From positions 1-64,000 of the forward strand of contig NZ_LIOL01000004.1 in the NCBI RefSeq assembly GCF_001418005.1: DNA of 64,000 bases, given 5' to 3'. The translations under genes were made by a program, and so were the position numbers. Origin of the DNA: Chelatococcus sambhunathii. GTDB taxonomy: Bacteria > Pseudomonadota > Alphaproteobacteria > Rhizobiales > Beijerinckiaceae. Within the stretch, counting starts at the first letter, position 1; each line of letters starts with the position of its first letter. The notes under the pieces are model-generated. The model did not search any database and had not been told where the DNA came from. It saw only the letters and a list, made by a program, of their open reading frames with translations. Positions 25,297-36,486 of the stretch are shown here, one piece after another.

Positions 25297-26682
25297 TTAC
25301 TCGGCCGCCTCGACATGCGGCACGATGCGCGCGGCGCGCTCGCGCTTCAGTCGCTCGGCGACGAGGAAGGCCACCTCGAGCGCCTGCTCCGCATTGAGAC
25401 GCGGGTCGCAATGGGTGTGGTAGCGGTCGTGCAGGTCCTCGTCCGTCAGGGCGCGGGCGCCGCCGGTGCATTCGGTGACGTTCTTGCCCGTCATCTCGAG
25501 GTGAATGCCGCCGGCGTGCGTGCCCTCGGCCTGGTGCACGTCGAAGAAACCCTTGATCTCGCGCATGATGAGGTCGAAGGGCCGGGTCTTGTAGCCGTTG
25601 CCGGCCTTGACCGTGTTGCCGTGCATGGGGTCGCACGACCACACGACCGAGCGCCCGCTCTCCTTCACGGCCCGGACGAGGGCTGGCAGGTGCTCCAGCA
25701 CCTTATCGGCGCCGAAGCGGCAGATCAGCGTGAGCCGGCCCGCCTCGTTGTCCGGGTTGAGCGTGTCGATGAGGCGCAGAAGCTCATCGGCTTTCAGGGA
25801 CGGGCCGCACTTGAGCCCGATTGGGTTCTTGATGCCGCGGCAGTATTCGACATGCGCATGGTCGGGCTGGCGCGTGCGGTCGCCGATCCATACCATGTGG
25901 CCCGACGTCGCGTACCAGTCGCCCGAGGTGGAATCGACGCGCGTCAGCGCCTCCTCGTAGCCGAGCAACAGGGCCTCGTGGCTCGTGTAGAAATCGGTCG
26001 AGCGCATCTCGGGATGCGACTCCGGATCGATGCCGCAGGCGCGCATGAAATCGAGCGCCTCGGTGATGCGCCCGGCGAGTTCCTGATAACGGCCCGACGA
26101 GGGGCTGTCCTTCACGAAGCCCAGCATCCAGCGGTGGGCGTTCTGCAGGTTGGCATAGCCGCCGCCGGCGAAGGCACGCAGGAGGTTCAGCGTCGCCGCC
26201 GACTGGCGGTAGACCATGAGCTGGCGGCGCGCATCCGGCGTGCGGCTTTCTTCCGTGAACTCGATGCCGTTGATGATGTCGCCACGGTAGCTCGGCAGTT
26301 CGGTGTCGCCCACCTTCTCGGTCGGCGCCGAGCGCGGCTTGGCGAACTGGCCGGCGACACGGCCGACCTTCACAACCGGTGAGGCGCCGGCAAAGGTGAG
26401 CACCACCGCCATCTGAAGGAAGAGGCGGAAGAAGTCGCGGATGTTGTCGGCGGAATGCTCGGCGAAGCTCTCGGCGCAGTCGCCCCCCTGCAGGAGGAAG
26501 GCTTCGCCGGCCGCGACCTTGGCGAGGTCGCGCTTCAACCGGCGGGCTTCCCCTGCAAAAACGAGCGGCGGAAAACCGGCAAGCTGCTGCTCGACGCCCG
26601 CGAGAGCATCGGCATCCGGATAGACAGGCACCTGCTGGATGGGCATCTTCCTCCAGCTTGCGGGCGTCCACCGCTCGGTCAT
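25297..26682 (-). CDS. Class II 3-deoxy-7-phosphoheptulonate synthase
   Basis: This enzyme joins phosphoenolpyruvate and erythrose 4-phosphate, the first step of the shikimate pathway. The 461-aa protein is of the plant/actinobacterial-like class [55 protein letters not shown] and [12 protein letters not shown] are hallmark segments. I start it at 26680-26682 ([10 protein letters not shown]). A strong terminator follows. Feedback regulation cannot be judged. Confidence 0.96.
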   Translation of the reverse strand: MTERWTPASWRKMPIQQVPVYPDADALAGVEQQLAGFPPLVFAGEARRLKRDLAKVAAGEAFLLQGGDCAESFAEHSADNIRDFFRLFLQMAVVLTFAGASPVVKVGRVAGQFAKPRSAPTEKVGDTELPSYRGDIINGIEFTEESRTPDARRQLMVYRQSAATLNLLRAFAGGGYANLQNAHRWMLGFVKDSPSSGRYQELAGRITEALDFMRACGIDPESHPEMRSTDFYTSHEALLLGYEEALTRVDSTSGDWYATSGHMVWIGDRTRQPDHAHVEYCRGIKNPIGLKCGPSLKADELLRLIDTLNPDNEAGRLTLICRFGADKVLEHLPALVRAVKESGRSVVWSCDPMHGNTVKAGNGYKTRPFDLIMREIKGFFDVHQAEGTHAGGIHLEMTGKNVTECTGGARALTDEDLHDRYHTHCDPRLNAEQALEVAFLVAERLKRERAARIVPHVEAAE

Positions 26683-26752
26683 CTCACCAACTCCCAACAA
26701 GTACAGGGAAAGCCGTCAGGCTCCCTCCATCGTGCCACAACAGAGGTGGCGC

Positions 26753-27724
26753 TTATAGCTGACAGTCCGCGACAAGGCGAGCGTCTTTGCTGCCCTCCTC
26801 CGCACGGCGGAAGGCACTCGCCGCCGCGAAGACGCCGAGCATGAGGAGGCCGGCGCCGCCCACCTCCCCGGGCGTCGGCCAGCGGCCCTCAAACAGGAAG
26901 CCGTAGACGAGCGCGAAGACCGTCTCCGAGACTATGAGCTGCCCGGCGAACGCCACCGGCAGGCGCCGCGCCGCGATGATCCAGAGCACCGCACCGACCC
27001 AGGAGCTGACCATGCCGAGCAGGACCGCCCACAGGACGAGGCGCAGCCCGTCGGCATTGAAGAGGCCGAGCTGCGGCACACTCGACCAACCGTCGACGGT
27101 GAGGAGCGGCACGAGCGGCAGCACGCCAACGAGCGAGCCGACGCCCTGAAGGCTCGTCCAGGCATAGACGCCGTCGCCGGCGAGCGCCCGCGAGGTGCGG
27201 GCGTTGACGAGGGCGTAGATCGTCCACACGGCGACGGCGCCGAGGGCGCACAGGCAGCCGAGAACGACGTTGGCGCGCGAAGCGGCGCTGTCCGCGCCGG
27301 CGAGCGTCGCGATATTGACGAGCGCGAGGCCGGCGAGGATCAGCCCGAGCGGCATGGCGAGCGTCCGCCAGCGCACCGTCCGCTCCCGCCAGTTGCCGAC
27401 GAGCGCCAGCACCACCGGCAGCGAGCCGATGACGAGCGGCGGGATGGCCGGCCCTGCAAGCTGCACCGCGCCGGCGGCCAGAAGGTAGTAGACGACATAG
27501 CCGGTGAGGCCGAGCACGAGCCCGGCGCCCGCATCCCGCCGCGGCACGATGCCCGCCCGGCAGCGGGGCACCGTCAGCATCAGAACGAGCGAGCCGATGC
27601 CGAAGGCGAGATAGCGCGCGACCGTGAGGTCGAGGCTGGTATAGGGCATCACCGCCGCCGGACCGACGAAGACGAGCCCCCACACGGCGCCGGCGGCGAG
27701 CCCGGCCAGAAGTCCGATGATCAT
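26753..27724 (-). CDS. EamA/DMT-family transporter
   Basis: The 323-aa inner-membrane protein has about ten hydrophobic helices in two EamA repeats, beginning MIIGLLAGLAAGAVWGLVFV and, in the second half, VNARTSRALAGDGVYAW then VGAVLWIIAARRLPVAFAGQ. DMT proteins export metabolites or amino acids; the substrate is unknown. The start at 27722-27724 places the first helix at the N-terminus; a frame reaching 27859 adds unconserved residues. It is divergent from an MFS gene with a 351-base spacer. Confidence 0.85.
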   Translation of the reverse strand: MIIGLLAGLAAGAVWGLVFVGPAAVMPYTSLDLTVARYLAFGIGSLVLMLTVPRCRAGIVPRRDAGAGLVLGLTGYVVYYLLAAGAVQLAGPAIPPLVIGSLPVVLALVGNWRERTVRWRTLAMPLGLILAGLALVNIATLAGADSAASRANVVLGCLCALGAVAVWTIYALVNARTSRALAGDGVYAWTSLQGVGSLVGVLPLVPLLTVDGWSSVPQLGLFNADGLRLVLWAVLLGMVSSWVGAVLWIIAARRLPVAFAGQLIVSETVFALVYGFLFEGRWPTPGEVGGAGLLMLGVFAAASAFRRAEEGSKDARLVADCQL

Positions 27725-27835
27725 GGTGCGATGCTGCTTCTTTGCGCTGCGGCGCGGCGACGCGGCGCCTGCCAAGACAGGCTTGCCGGCGCCCCTCCGT
27801 GCCTTCGGGGCGGAAAAATCGCGCATCGGCAAAGC

Positions 27836-27849
27836 ATTTTGCGCAAAAT
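27836..27849. promoter_or_regulatory. 14-bp palindrome ATTTTGCGCAAAAT, candidate operator
   Basis: This perfect, AT-flanked palindrome lies in the otherwise unremarkable 351-base spacer between the divergent DMT and MFS transporter genes, where a shared operator could act on both. The rest of the spacer shows no gene and no second copy. Confidence 0.4.
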
Positions 27850-28075
27850 CGACGCCCATCCGCAGCAGGATATGCGGCGCGGCAGCGCCGATCGCCGCCC
27901 GTGCGCTGCCACATTCGCGCAGGATGATCGTTCGCCTGTCGCGGCCCGCAAGGCCCGGGACGCCCTGCCCTGGTTGAATGACTGCAGCGTCGACGAAGCA
28001 CTTTCCTTTCCCGCCTCTCTTGGCGAAGGTTGGAGATGCGCGCCGACGCGCCCCGCCCGAACACCGGACCCGATC

Positions 28076-29278
28076 GTGCCGACCGCCATCGTTCCCCTGT
28101 CCCCGGTTCTCCTCGCCGTTTTCATCCTCATCGCCGGCAACGGCCTCCTAACCACGCTGGTGCCGCTGCGCGGCGTGCTCGAGGGCTTCTCCCCGACCGA
28201 GGTCGGCGTCATCGGCTCGGTCTATTTCGGCGGCATGCTCGCCGGCACCTGGGTGACGCCGGCCATCGTGCGGCGGGCCGGGCACATCCGCGCCTTCGCG
28301 GCCTTCGCCGCGGTCGCGGCGGTCGCGTGCCTCGGCTTCGCGATCTTCCTCTCGCCGCTTGTGTGGATGGTGCTGCGCGGGCTCGTCGGCTTCTGCTTCG
28401 CCGGGCTCTACGCCATCGTCGAGGCCTGGATCAACGCCAAGGCGCACGACGGCAACCGCGGCCGCATGCTCGGCCTCTACAACATCGTCAACTTCGCCGG
28501 CTCCGCCGCGGGCCAGCAGCTGCTGCGCCTCGACAGCGCGCGCTCCTTCAGCCTGTTCTCCGGCGCCTCCGCCTTCCTCATGTTGGCACTGGTGCCGCTC
28601 GCCATGACGCGGGCCGAGGCCCCGCCGCTGCCGGCCAAGGGGCGGCTGCGCATCCTGGAGCTCTTCCGCACGACGCCGATCGGCGCCGTCGGCATCCTGC
28701 TCGTCGGCCTTGCCAACGGCAGCTTCTGGTCTCTCGCCCCCGCCTATGTGGAGCGGCTCGACCTCGGCGCCGGCGTGGTCGCCAGCTTCATGACCGCCAT
28801 GATCCTCGGCTCGGCCACCGCGCCCTATCCCGTCGGCAAGCTGTCCGATATCGTCGATCGGCGCGGCGTCATCCTCGGCGTCTCGGCCGTCGCCTGCGTG
28901 GTCGAGGTGGCGCTCGTCATCGTCGGGCGCGGCGAGACGGCGGTGCTCTACGCGCTCGCCTTCGCCCTCGGCCTCACCACCTCCGTCATCTACCCCCTGA
29001 TCTCGGCCCATGCCAACGACCGTCGCTCGCAGGAGGGGGCCGTGCACCTGTCGAGTACCCTCCTGTTCCTCTATTGCGTCGGCGGCATCGTCGGGCCCAT
29101 CGTCGCCGCGACGCTGATGACGCTCTTCGGCGACGTCATGCTCTTCGTGCATAACGCCGCCATCCACGCCATGCTCGTCGGCTTCGTCGCCTGGCGCATG
29201 ATGCAGCGCCCGCCCTCCGATGCGCAGCTCGTGCTGGAAGCGCCACCCGGAACAGCGGCACACCATCCGGTGCCATAG
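28076..29278 (+). CDS. MFS transporter (YcaD-like)
   Basis: This 400-aa protein with about twelve hydrophobic helices starts at GTG 28076 (VPTAIVPLSPVLLAVFILIA), which is where similarity to MFS begins; the frame runs open to 27731 but that part is Arg-rich and unlikely to be coding. The segments GVIGSVYFGGMLAGTWV, MLGLYNIVNFAGSAAGQQL and GKLSDIVDRRGVILGVSA (MFS loop motif) fit the YcaD/MFS_1 group. The substrate is unknown. Confidence 0.85.
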   Translation: MPTAIVPLSPVLLAVFILIAGNGLLTTLVPLRGVLEGFSPTEVGVIGSVYFGGMLAGTWVTPAIVRRAGHIRAFAAFAAVAAVACLGFAIFLSPLVWMVLRGLVGFCFAGLYAIVEAWINAKAHDGNRGRMLGLYNIVNFAGSAAGQQLLRLDSARSFSLFSGASAFLMLALVPLAMTRAEAPPLPAKGRLRILELFRTTPIGAVGILLVGLANGSFWSLAPAYVERLDLGAGVVASFMTAMILGSATAPYPVGKLSDIVDRRGVILGVSAVACVVEVALVIVGRGETAVLYALAFALGLTTSVIYPLISAHANDRRSQEGAVHLSSTLLFLYCVGGIVGPIVAATLMTLFGDVMLFVHNAAIHAMLVGFVAWRMMQRPPSDAQLVLEAPPGTAAHHPVP

Positions 29279-29347
29279 CGATCCTGGATGATCGGAAGGG
29301 CGCCCCGGCCAGAGGCCGGGACGTCCCCCCCTCTTTCGCCGATCGGC

Positions 29348-30283
29348 TCAGGTGGAGAGCAACCGCTGCGCCTCGACATCCGGCGCCGCGGAAGCTGCTT
29401 CACGCGGTGCCGGTCGTGCAGGCGCGATGTAATCAGCCAGGAGCTGAGCCCCGCCCGAAGCGATGCCGCTCAGGGAACCTCCGCCCCACAGGAAGGCCGA
29501 TGTGCGCGCATGCCCGACGGCCCCTGCGTCATCCCCGGCATCCGCAGCCCGCTGCGCATATCCACTCTCGACCGCCGCCGCCAGATTGAGACCCGCGGAC
29601 AGCAGGGCGAAGGCGTCGCGCGTGAGCAGCAGCCCGCCCCGCAGACCCCGCTGGGACAGGTCCTGCGAAACATCCACGCATGCCTGCGCCGCGCCGGACA
29701 ACGCATTGACGCCCCAGCCAACCGCATAGGCATAGCCGGCTGCCGAGGACAGCGGCGTATTGCCCAGCAATGTGAAGAGCAGCTTTGCGCGCCCCGCTGT
29801 CGTGGCAGCGTAGGTACCCCGACCGGCCAACGCGCCGAGCCGCCCGGAAGCGCCGGCCTCTTCGCTCTGCGGAGCTTCGGGCAGCCGGATGGAACCGCGC
29901 CACAGCTCGTTGCTCAGGAAATCGCGACCGAGGCTCACCTGTCCTTCGGCTGACGTCGCCCAGTGAGAGGCGCTCGCGGCCGCCAGTTCGAGCGCTGGTG
30001 CCACGACCGGACCGGCATACCCGAGGGCGTCACGGCCGCGCGCAACCGCCCGCCGCATCGGGGCCAGCAAGGTTTCCGCCTGTCTCGCATTCCGATCCGG
30101 AGTTGCCGACCGGCGCGCAGACACCGGGCCATTCTGGCCAGCCCGGGCCTCGCGCACGCGCTGCCGGACGACGCTCGGCAAGACCGGCGCGCTGCCGCTC
30201 CGCACATGATCCGAGAACTCCGCCACGACATTGCCGAGGCGCTTCGCTGCCGCGGCATCCATGCCAGCAATACGGTTATTCAT
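29348..30283 (-). CDS. Unrecognised 311-aa protein with an AT-rich leader
   Basis: I do not recognise this protein. From the ATG at 30281-30283 it reads MNNRIAGMDAAAAKRLGNVV. The first 100 residues are polar and Arg/Ser/Ala-rich without a Sec signal peptide. The rest is Ala/Gly-rich with mildly hydrophobic helices (TPLSSAAGYAYAVGWGVNAL, LLTRDAFALLSAGLNLAAAV) and ends in a polar Pro/Ala tail. Such a layout is seen in some secreted or membrane-inserting effectors, but that is only a resemblance. The upstream region (30290-30410) is AT-rich, unlike its surroundings. Confidence 0.6.
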   Translation of the reverse strand: MNNRIAGMDAAAAKRLGNVVAEFSDHVRSGSAPVLPSVVRQRVREARAGQNGPVSARRSATPDRNARQAETLLAPMRRAVARGRDALGYAGPVVAPALELAAASASHWATSAEGQVSLGRDFLSNELWRGSIRLPEAPQSEEAGASGRLGALAGRGTYAATTAGRAKLLFTLLGNTPLSSAAGYAYAVGWGVNALSGAAQACVDVSQDLSQRGLRGGLLLTRDAFALLSAGLNLAAAVESGYAQRAADAGDDAGAVGHARTSAFLWGGGSLSGIASGGAQLLADYIAPARPAPREAASAAPDVEAQRLLST

Positions 30284-30558
30284 GTCAGCCAATCCATTCC
30301 AATAAACAAAATATATGCACCGCATAATTATCGCTGAACAGCAACACCGGATCATAGTCGCTCAAATCGACACGACAATAACTATCAGAAATATATCGCT
30401 TGATGGCGTTGTGCATGAACGCAAGCCAACAAAGCTTCAGGCAGGGATCTCCGCGCGGCAACAGGAGAGCCCAGCCCAGCGCCTTCCCGTTGCGGTCGCC
30501 GGGCGAGCGCGGGTGTCGTTCCCCGCAGGTGAAGGCGAATCGAGCTTACGGCTTCCTT

Positions 30559-31920
30559 TCAGGCCACCGGCGTGCGCATGGTCACGAGTTCCTCCGCCGC
30601 CGTCGGGTGGACGGCCATGGTGCGGTCGAAGTCGGCCTTGGTAGCGCCCATGGTGACGGCGATGCCGACGAGCTGGATCATCTCGCCGGCGCCGTCCCCC
30701 AGGATATGGACGCCGAGCACGCGGTCGGTATCGCCGTCGACGACGATCTTCATCAGCACCCGGTCCTCGCGCCCCGACAGGGTCGCCTTCATGGCGCGGA
30801 AGCTGGACCGGAAGATCCTGACATTGCCATAGCGCTGGCGCGCGTCGGCTTCGCCGAGGCCGACGGTGCCGATCTCGGGCGAGGAGAAGACGGCAGTCGG
30901 GATGACGTTGTGGTCCACGCTCGCCGGGCGGTTTCCGAAGACGGTATCGGCGAAGGCATGGCCCTCGCGGATGGCGACGGGGGTGAGATTGACGCGGTCC
31001 GTCACGTCGCCGACGGCGTAGATGCTCGGCACGTTGGTCCGCGACATGGCGTCGACCACGATGGCGCCATTGGAGGCGAGCGCCACGCCCGCCTCCTCGA
31101 GGCCGAGCTTCTCGGTGTTGGGCACGCGGCCGGTCGCGATCATGACCTGGTCGACGCGCAACTCGCGCCCGTCCGTAAGGGTGATGAGCAGTTCGCCGTC
31201 CATCTTCTCGATGCTCGTCAGGCCACATTCGAGGCAGAGCCTGATGCCGCGCTGCGCATAGGCCTCCCCCAGCGCGTCGCGCACATCCTCGTCGAAGCCG
31301 CGCAGCAGCTTCTCGCCGCGGTGGATCAGGGTGGTCTCGACACCAAGGCCGGCGAAGATCCCCGCGAATTCGACGGCGATGTAGCCGCCGCCGACGACGG
31401 CGATGCGCTCCGGCAGCCGCTCGAGATGGAAGGCCTCGTTGGAGGTGATCGCGTGCTCGATGCCGGGCACCGCAGGCACCTTCACCACCCGCCCGCCGGT
31501 GGCGACGAGGATGACGCGGGCGCGGATACGCGCGCCGGTCTTCAGGACGCGCACCGTGTGGGCATCCTCGATCACGGCGCGGCTGTCGACGATGTCGACG
31601 CCGGCCTTGGTGAGGTTGGTGCGATAGATGCCCTCGAGCCGGGCGATCTCCGCATCCTTGTTCTTGATCAGGGTCGGCCAGTCGAACGCCGCCTTGGGCA
31701 CGCTCCAGCCATAGCCGGCCGCGTCCTCGAAATCGCCAGCGAAGCGGCTGGCGTAGACGAGGAGCTTCTTGGGCACGCAGCCGCGGATGACGCAGGTGCC
31801 GCCCATCCGGTCTTCCTCGGCGAGCATGACGCGGGCGCCGTGGCCGGCGGCGATGCGCGCGGCGCGCACGCCACCGGAGCCTCCACCGATCACGAAGAGA
31901 TCGACGTCGAAATCACTCAT
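30559..31920 (-). CDS. gor: Glutathione-disulfide reductase
   Basis: This FAD- and NADPH-dependent enzyme reduces oxidised glutathione. The 453-aa protein has the N-terminal FAD fold VIGGGSGGVRAARIAAGHGA, the redox disulfide GGTCVIRGCVPKK, the NADPH fold VVGGGYIAVEFAGIFAGLG with nearby arginine (LIHRGEKLLRG), and the C-terminal HPTAAEELVTMR active-site His/Glu of the partner subunit. The start at 31918-31920 overlaps the end of the O-antigen-ligase-like gene by 8 bases. Other pyridine nucleotide reductases are unlikely. Confidence 0.95.
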   Translation of the reverse strand: MSDFDVDLFVIGGGSGGVRAARIAAGHGARVMLAEEDRMGGTCVIRGCVPKKLLVYASRFAGDFEDAAGYGWSVPKAAFDWPTLIKNKDAEIARLEGIYRTNLTKAGVDIVDSRAVIEDAHTVRVLKTGARIRARVILVATGGRVVKVPAVPGIEHAITSNEAFHLERLPERIAVVGGGYIAVEFAGIFAGLGVETTLIHRGEKLLRGFDEDVRDALGEAYAQRGIRLCLECGLTSIEKMDGELLITLTDGRELRVDQVMIATGRVPNTEKLGLEEAGVALASNGAIVVDAMSRTNVPSIYAVGDVTDRVNLTPVAIREGHAFADTVFGNRPASVDHNVIPTAVFSSPEIGTVGLGEADARQRYGNVRIFRSSFRAMKATLSGREDRVLMKIVVDGDTDRVLGVHILGDGAGEMIQLVGIAVTMGATKADFDRTMAVHPTAAEELVTMRTPVA

Positions 31921-33157
31921 GATCCACCCCCTTGGAAGGCACCGCCCTGTCCGGACGGCGCCGGAACCAGACGACCGCGGCGCCCACAGCCGCGATCCAC
32001 CAGCCCTGCCAGGCCCCGTGCCCGACGAGCATGACGCCGGCGGCGGAGGCCACGAGCGCGAGCGAAGCAGCCAGCCGCAGCCCCCGCAAGTGCGCCAGCG
32101 CACGCATCATGGTCGCAATCACGAGCGCAGCCAGCACGGCCCCGACGGCGCCGAGCTCGACCCATATCTGCAGGAAGGCGTCGTGCGGATGCCCGATCGC
32201 CAGCATCTCGCGCAGGTCTTCCGGCACCTCCTGCGCGACCGGATCATCGGCAAGGCGCGGGCTTGCGCCGAAGCCGGTGCCGAGAAGCGGCCGGTGCCGG
32301 ACGACCTCCTCGAAGCTGCGCCACAGCGCGATGCGCTCGACAGCGTGGCCGCGCTGCTGCACGAGCGCGACGAAGGAGTCTGGCAGCTGCATCGTGAGCG
32401 AGCCCTTGAAGGGGGCAATGATGAGACAGGCCAGGAGCCCGGCTGTGACGAGGGCGAGGGCGACCCGCCGACTGAGGAGCGCGATGGCGAAAGTGCCGAT
32501 ACCGCACAGGGCGCCCATCAGCGCCGCCCCCGATTCGCCGACGACCAGCACGAGGAGCAGGGCGGCCAGAGCGGCGCCTGCCAAAATCCGCCGACTGCCC
32601 TCCCACCAGAGGAGGCCGAGCGGCCAGGCGAGCATCAGCAGCGTGATGATGCTGCGGTTGAAGACGAAGCCCCCCGTGGCGCGCAGGCCGAGTTTCTGGC
32701 GCACGGCAAGGCCGGTGGCGAGATCGCCGATGACAACTAAGCAGGCCGCGACAAAGGCGGCACCCGCCAGCACCGTGACGATGCCCGGCACGCGGCGCGG
32801 CAGGAGGATGGCCGCCACGGTCGCGGCGAAGGCGGGCAGCAGCGCCTCGCCAAAGGTGAAGAGCGAGGCGCGGGGAAGGACGCTCCACGCCATGCTCACC
32901 GCCGCATAGGCCGCGAAGGCGGAGACGACGAGGAGCGCCGGCGCACGCGCGATCGCGCGTGAGGCGAGGAAAAGGCGCATCCGGCCCGGCGGCTCCACGA
33001 GCGCCGCGAGAATCGCGAGCGCCGCCGCCACGCCGACCACGAGCGGCGAGGAGCGATTGGCGAGCGCCATCGCCAGCGGCAGCAGCGCCAGCGTGACGAG
33101 GGACGCCAGCTCCAGCCGGCGGGCATGAACGGAGGGCGCGGCGCGGAGAGCGGGCAT
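31913..33157 (-). CDS. O-antigen ligase family protein
   Basis: This 414-aa protein has about eleven hydrophobic helices. The Wzy_C (O-antigen ligase/polymerase) region is visible: WRSFEEVVRHRPLLGTGFGA, then AIGHPHDAFLQIWVELGAVG, where the H-x-H/N-x2-L-Q-x2-V-E-L-G pattern is typical. It should act in the inner membrane, joining or polymerising undecaprenyl-linked glycans. I start it at 33155-33157; the frame is open to 33469 but that part shows no membrane-protein character. It is unexpectedly coupled to gor by overlap. Confidence 0.85.
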   Translation of the reverse strand: MPALRAAPSVHARRLELASLVTLALLPLAMALANRSSPLVVGVAAALAILAALVEPPGRMRLFLASRAIARAPALLVVSAFAAYAAVSMAWSVLPRASLFTFGEALLPAFAATVAAILLPRRVPGIVTVLAGAAFVAACLVVIGDLATGLAVRQKLGLRATGGFVFNRSIITLLMLAWPLGLLWWEGSRRILAGAALAALLLVLVVGESGAALMGALCGIGTFAIALLSRRVALALVTAGLLACLIIAPFKGSLTMQLPDSFVALVQQRGHAVERIALWRSFEEVVRHRPLLGTGFGASPRLADDPVAQEVPEDLREMLAIGHPHDAFLQIWVELGAVGAVLAALVIATMMRALAHLRGLRLAASLALVASAAGVMLVGHGAWQGWWIAAVGAAVVWFRRRPDRAVPSKGVDHE

Positions 33158-33269
33158 GGCGAGAGGCAAGAAGGGCACTCGCTGGATTCGAAGATGCGAC
33201 GGTCCGGCTTTAGAAGAAGCCCTGCCAAAGGGAAAGCCGCAAAGGCCCGCGACGGAGCTATTGTTCCGA

Positions 33270-33275
33270 TATAAT
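33270..33275 (+). promoter_or_regulatory. Possible -10 box TATAAT upstream of the tctC gene
   Basis: A perfect TATAAT lies about 90 bases before the tctC start, in the divergent spacer with the O-antigen-ligase-like gene. No good -35 hexamer is seen at the right distance, so this is only suggestive. Confidence 0.25.
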
Positions 33276-33365
33276 GTGACGCGATGTTCGCTTGATGGGG
33301 GAAGAAGCCGCCGATACCGTCTGCGTCCGATCAGCAAGAACAGATCGTAAAATGGGAGGAACCAC

Positions 33366-34334
33366 ATGTTCCATTCGTACAAGATGGTTACCGGCGCCGT
33401 CGCCGCGCTCCTCGTGGCCGCGGGCCTGTCCACGGGCGCACTCGGCCAGAGTCTCGAGTTGAAGATCATGGCCCCGGCCGCACCGGGCGGCGGTTGGGAT
33501 CAGACGGCGCGCGCCATGCAGGCGGCCCTGACCGAAAGCGGCGCGGTCAAGAGCGCGCAGGTGGTCAACGTACCGGGCGCCGGCGGCACCGTCGGGCTCG
33601 CTCAATTCGTGAATGCGAAGGGCGACGGGTCGCAGCTCATGGTCAACGGCTTCGTCATGGTGGGCGCCATTCTCACCAACAAGGCGCCCGTGACCCTCGC
33701 GCAGACGACGCCAATCGCGCGGCTCACCGCCGAGAACCAGGCGATCGTCGTGCCGGCCAATTCGCCGATCAAGAACGCGAAGGACCTCGCCGAGGCACTG
33801 AAGGCCGATCCCGCCAAGGTGACCTGGGCCGGCGGCTCGGCGGGCGGCACCGACCACATCATGGTCGGTCTCTTCGCCAAGGCGGTCGGCGTCGATCCGA
33901 CCAAGATCAACTACGTGCCCTTCTCCGGCGGCGGCGAGGCGCTGGCGGCGATCCTCGGCGGCAAGGTGACGGCAGGCGTCTCCGGCTACGGCGAATTCGA
34001 GGGCCAGATCAAGGCCGGCAAGCTGCGCCTCATCGGCATTGCCGCCGAAAAGCCCGTGCCCGGTCTCGATGCGCCGACCCTGAAGGATCAGGGCATCGAC
34101 CTCGCCATCGTCAACTGGCGCTCGGTCGTGGCGCCTCCCGGCCTCGACGAGGCCCAGACGAAGACGCTACTCGCGGCCATCGACAAGATGGTCAAGTCGA
34201 AGCAGTGGCAGGAGACTCTGAAGGCCAAGAATTGGGACGACGCCTATCTCTCGGGTGAGGCCTTCGCGACGTTCCTCCAGAACGAGCAGGTGCGCGTCGC
34301 CGAGGTGCTGCAGTCGATCGGTCTCGTCAAGTAG
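33366..34334 (+). CDS. tctC: Tripartite tricarboxylate transporter substrate-binding protein (Bug/TctC)
   Basis: The 322-aa periplasmic protein has a signal peptide ([18 protein letters not shown]) and the Bug-fold pattern: [35 protein letters not shown] and [20 protein letters not shown]. Such proteins capture carboxylates and pass them to TctAB. A good ribosome binding site (GGGAGGAACCAC) precedes the ATG. The ligand is not predictable. The tctB and tctA genes follow. Confidence 0.95.
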   Translation: MFHSYKMVTGAVAALLVAAGLSTGALGQSLELKIMAPAAPGGGWDQTARAMQAALTESGAVKSAQVVNVPGAGGTVGLAQFVNAKGDGSQLMVNGFVMVGAILTNKAPVTLAQTTPIARLTAENQAIVVPANSPIKNAKDLAEALKADPAKVTWAGGSAGGTDHIMVGLFAKAVGVDPTKINYVPFSGGGEALAAILGGKVTAGVSGYGEFEGQIKAGKLRLIGIAAEKPVPGLDAPTLKDQGIDLAIVNWRSVVAPPGLDEAQTKTLLAAIDKMVKSKQWQETLKAKNWDDAYLSGEAFATFLQNEQVRVAEVLQSIGLVK

Positions 34335-34416
34335 AGAGACCGACCGCCAATGGCAGAGCGGCGGAGAAAGGTCTTCTCCGCTGCCTCGCCGCATCGGAGG
34401 CCATCCGGGGAAGGGC

Positions 34417-34896
34417 ATGACGCAACAAAAAGAGGACCGCAGGATCGCACCTGTCGGCTTCGTCATCGCGGCAGGACTTCTGGTCCTTGCGGCTTTCGTC
34501 GCCAAGGACGCCGTCGGTATGGGGGCGGTATCGAGCTATGCCGGCATCGGCCCGAGCGCGGCTTCATGGGCCGTGGCGGCCGGCCTCGGCCTGCTCGCTG
34601 CCGGCACCCTCGTCAGCACCCTGCGCGGCGAGGTCCCCACGCCGGAGCCGAGTGATCGCGCCGCCGTCCTCACCATCGTTGCCGGCATCGCCGCCATGAT
34701 CGCGACCATCAGCGCCGGCGGCGGCTTCATTCCCGCCATGGCGCTGCTCTTCGGTCTGACGGCGCGCGGCTTCGGCCGGCGGGCGCTCGCCACCGATCTC
34801 GGCATCGGCGTCGTGCTCGGCCTGATCGTCTATCTCGGCTTCACAAAGCTGCTCGCCCTGTCGCTGCCGCAGGGGCCGATCGAGCGGCTCTTCTGA
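34417..34896 (+). CDS. tctB: Tripartite tricarboxylate transporter small membrane subunit (TctB)
   Basis: The 159-aa protein has four hydrophobic helices, beginning APVGFVIAAGLLVLAAFVAK and including FIPAMALLFGLTARGFGRRA and LGLIVYLGFTKLLAL. This matches TctB, whose exact role beside TctA is poorly defined. I start it at ATG 34417 (MTQQKEDRRIAP); the frame upstream is the shadow of the tctC end. Confidence 0.92.
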   Translation: MTQQKEDRRIAPVGFVIAAGLLVLAAFVAKDAVGMGAVSSYAGIGPSAASWAVAAGLGLLAAGTLVSTLRGEVPTPEPSDRAAVLTIVAGIAAMIATISAGGGFIPAMALLFGLTARGFGRRALATDLGIGVVLGLIVYLGFTKLLALSLPQGPIERLF

Positions 34897-34908
34897 AAGG
34901 CCCCTCCG

Positions 34909-36411
<1,503 letters not shown>

Positions 36412-36434
36412 CGACGCCGAAGGCGGCCACGAAA

Positions 36435-36462
36435 AAACCGGCGACTGCGGCGCCGCCGGTTT
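36435..36462. terminator. Bidirectional terminator between tctA and the DUF2059 gene
   Basis: The stem AAACCGGCG (36435-36443) pairs with CGCCGGTTT (36454-36462) around a 10-base loop, with an A-run before and T-rich bases after. It serves the convergent pair. Confidence 0.75.
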
Positions 36463-36486
36463 CCTTCGCGCTGGCGCGTGGACACT

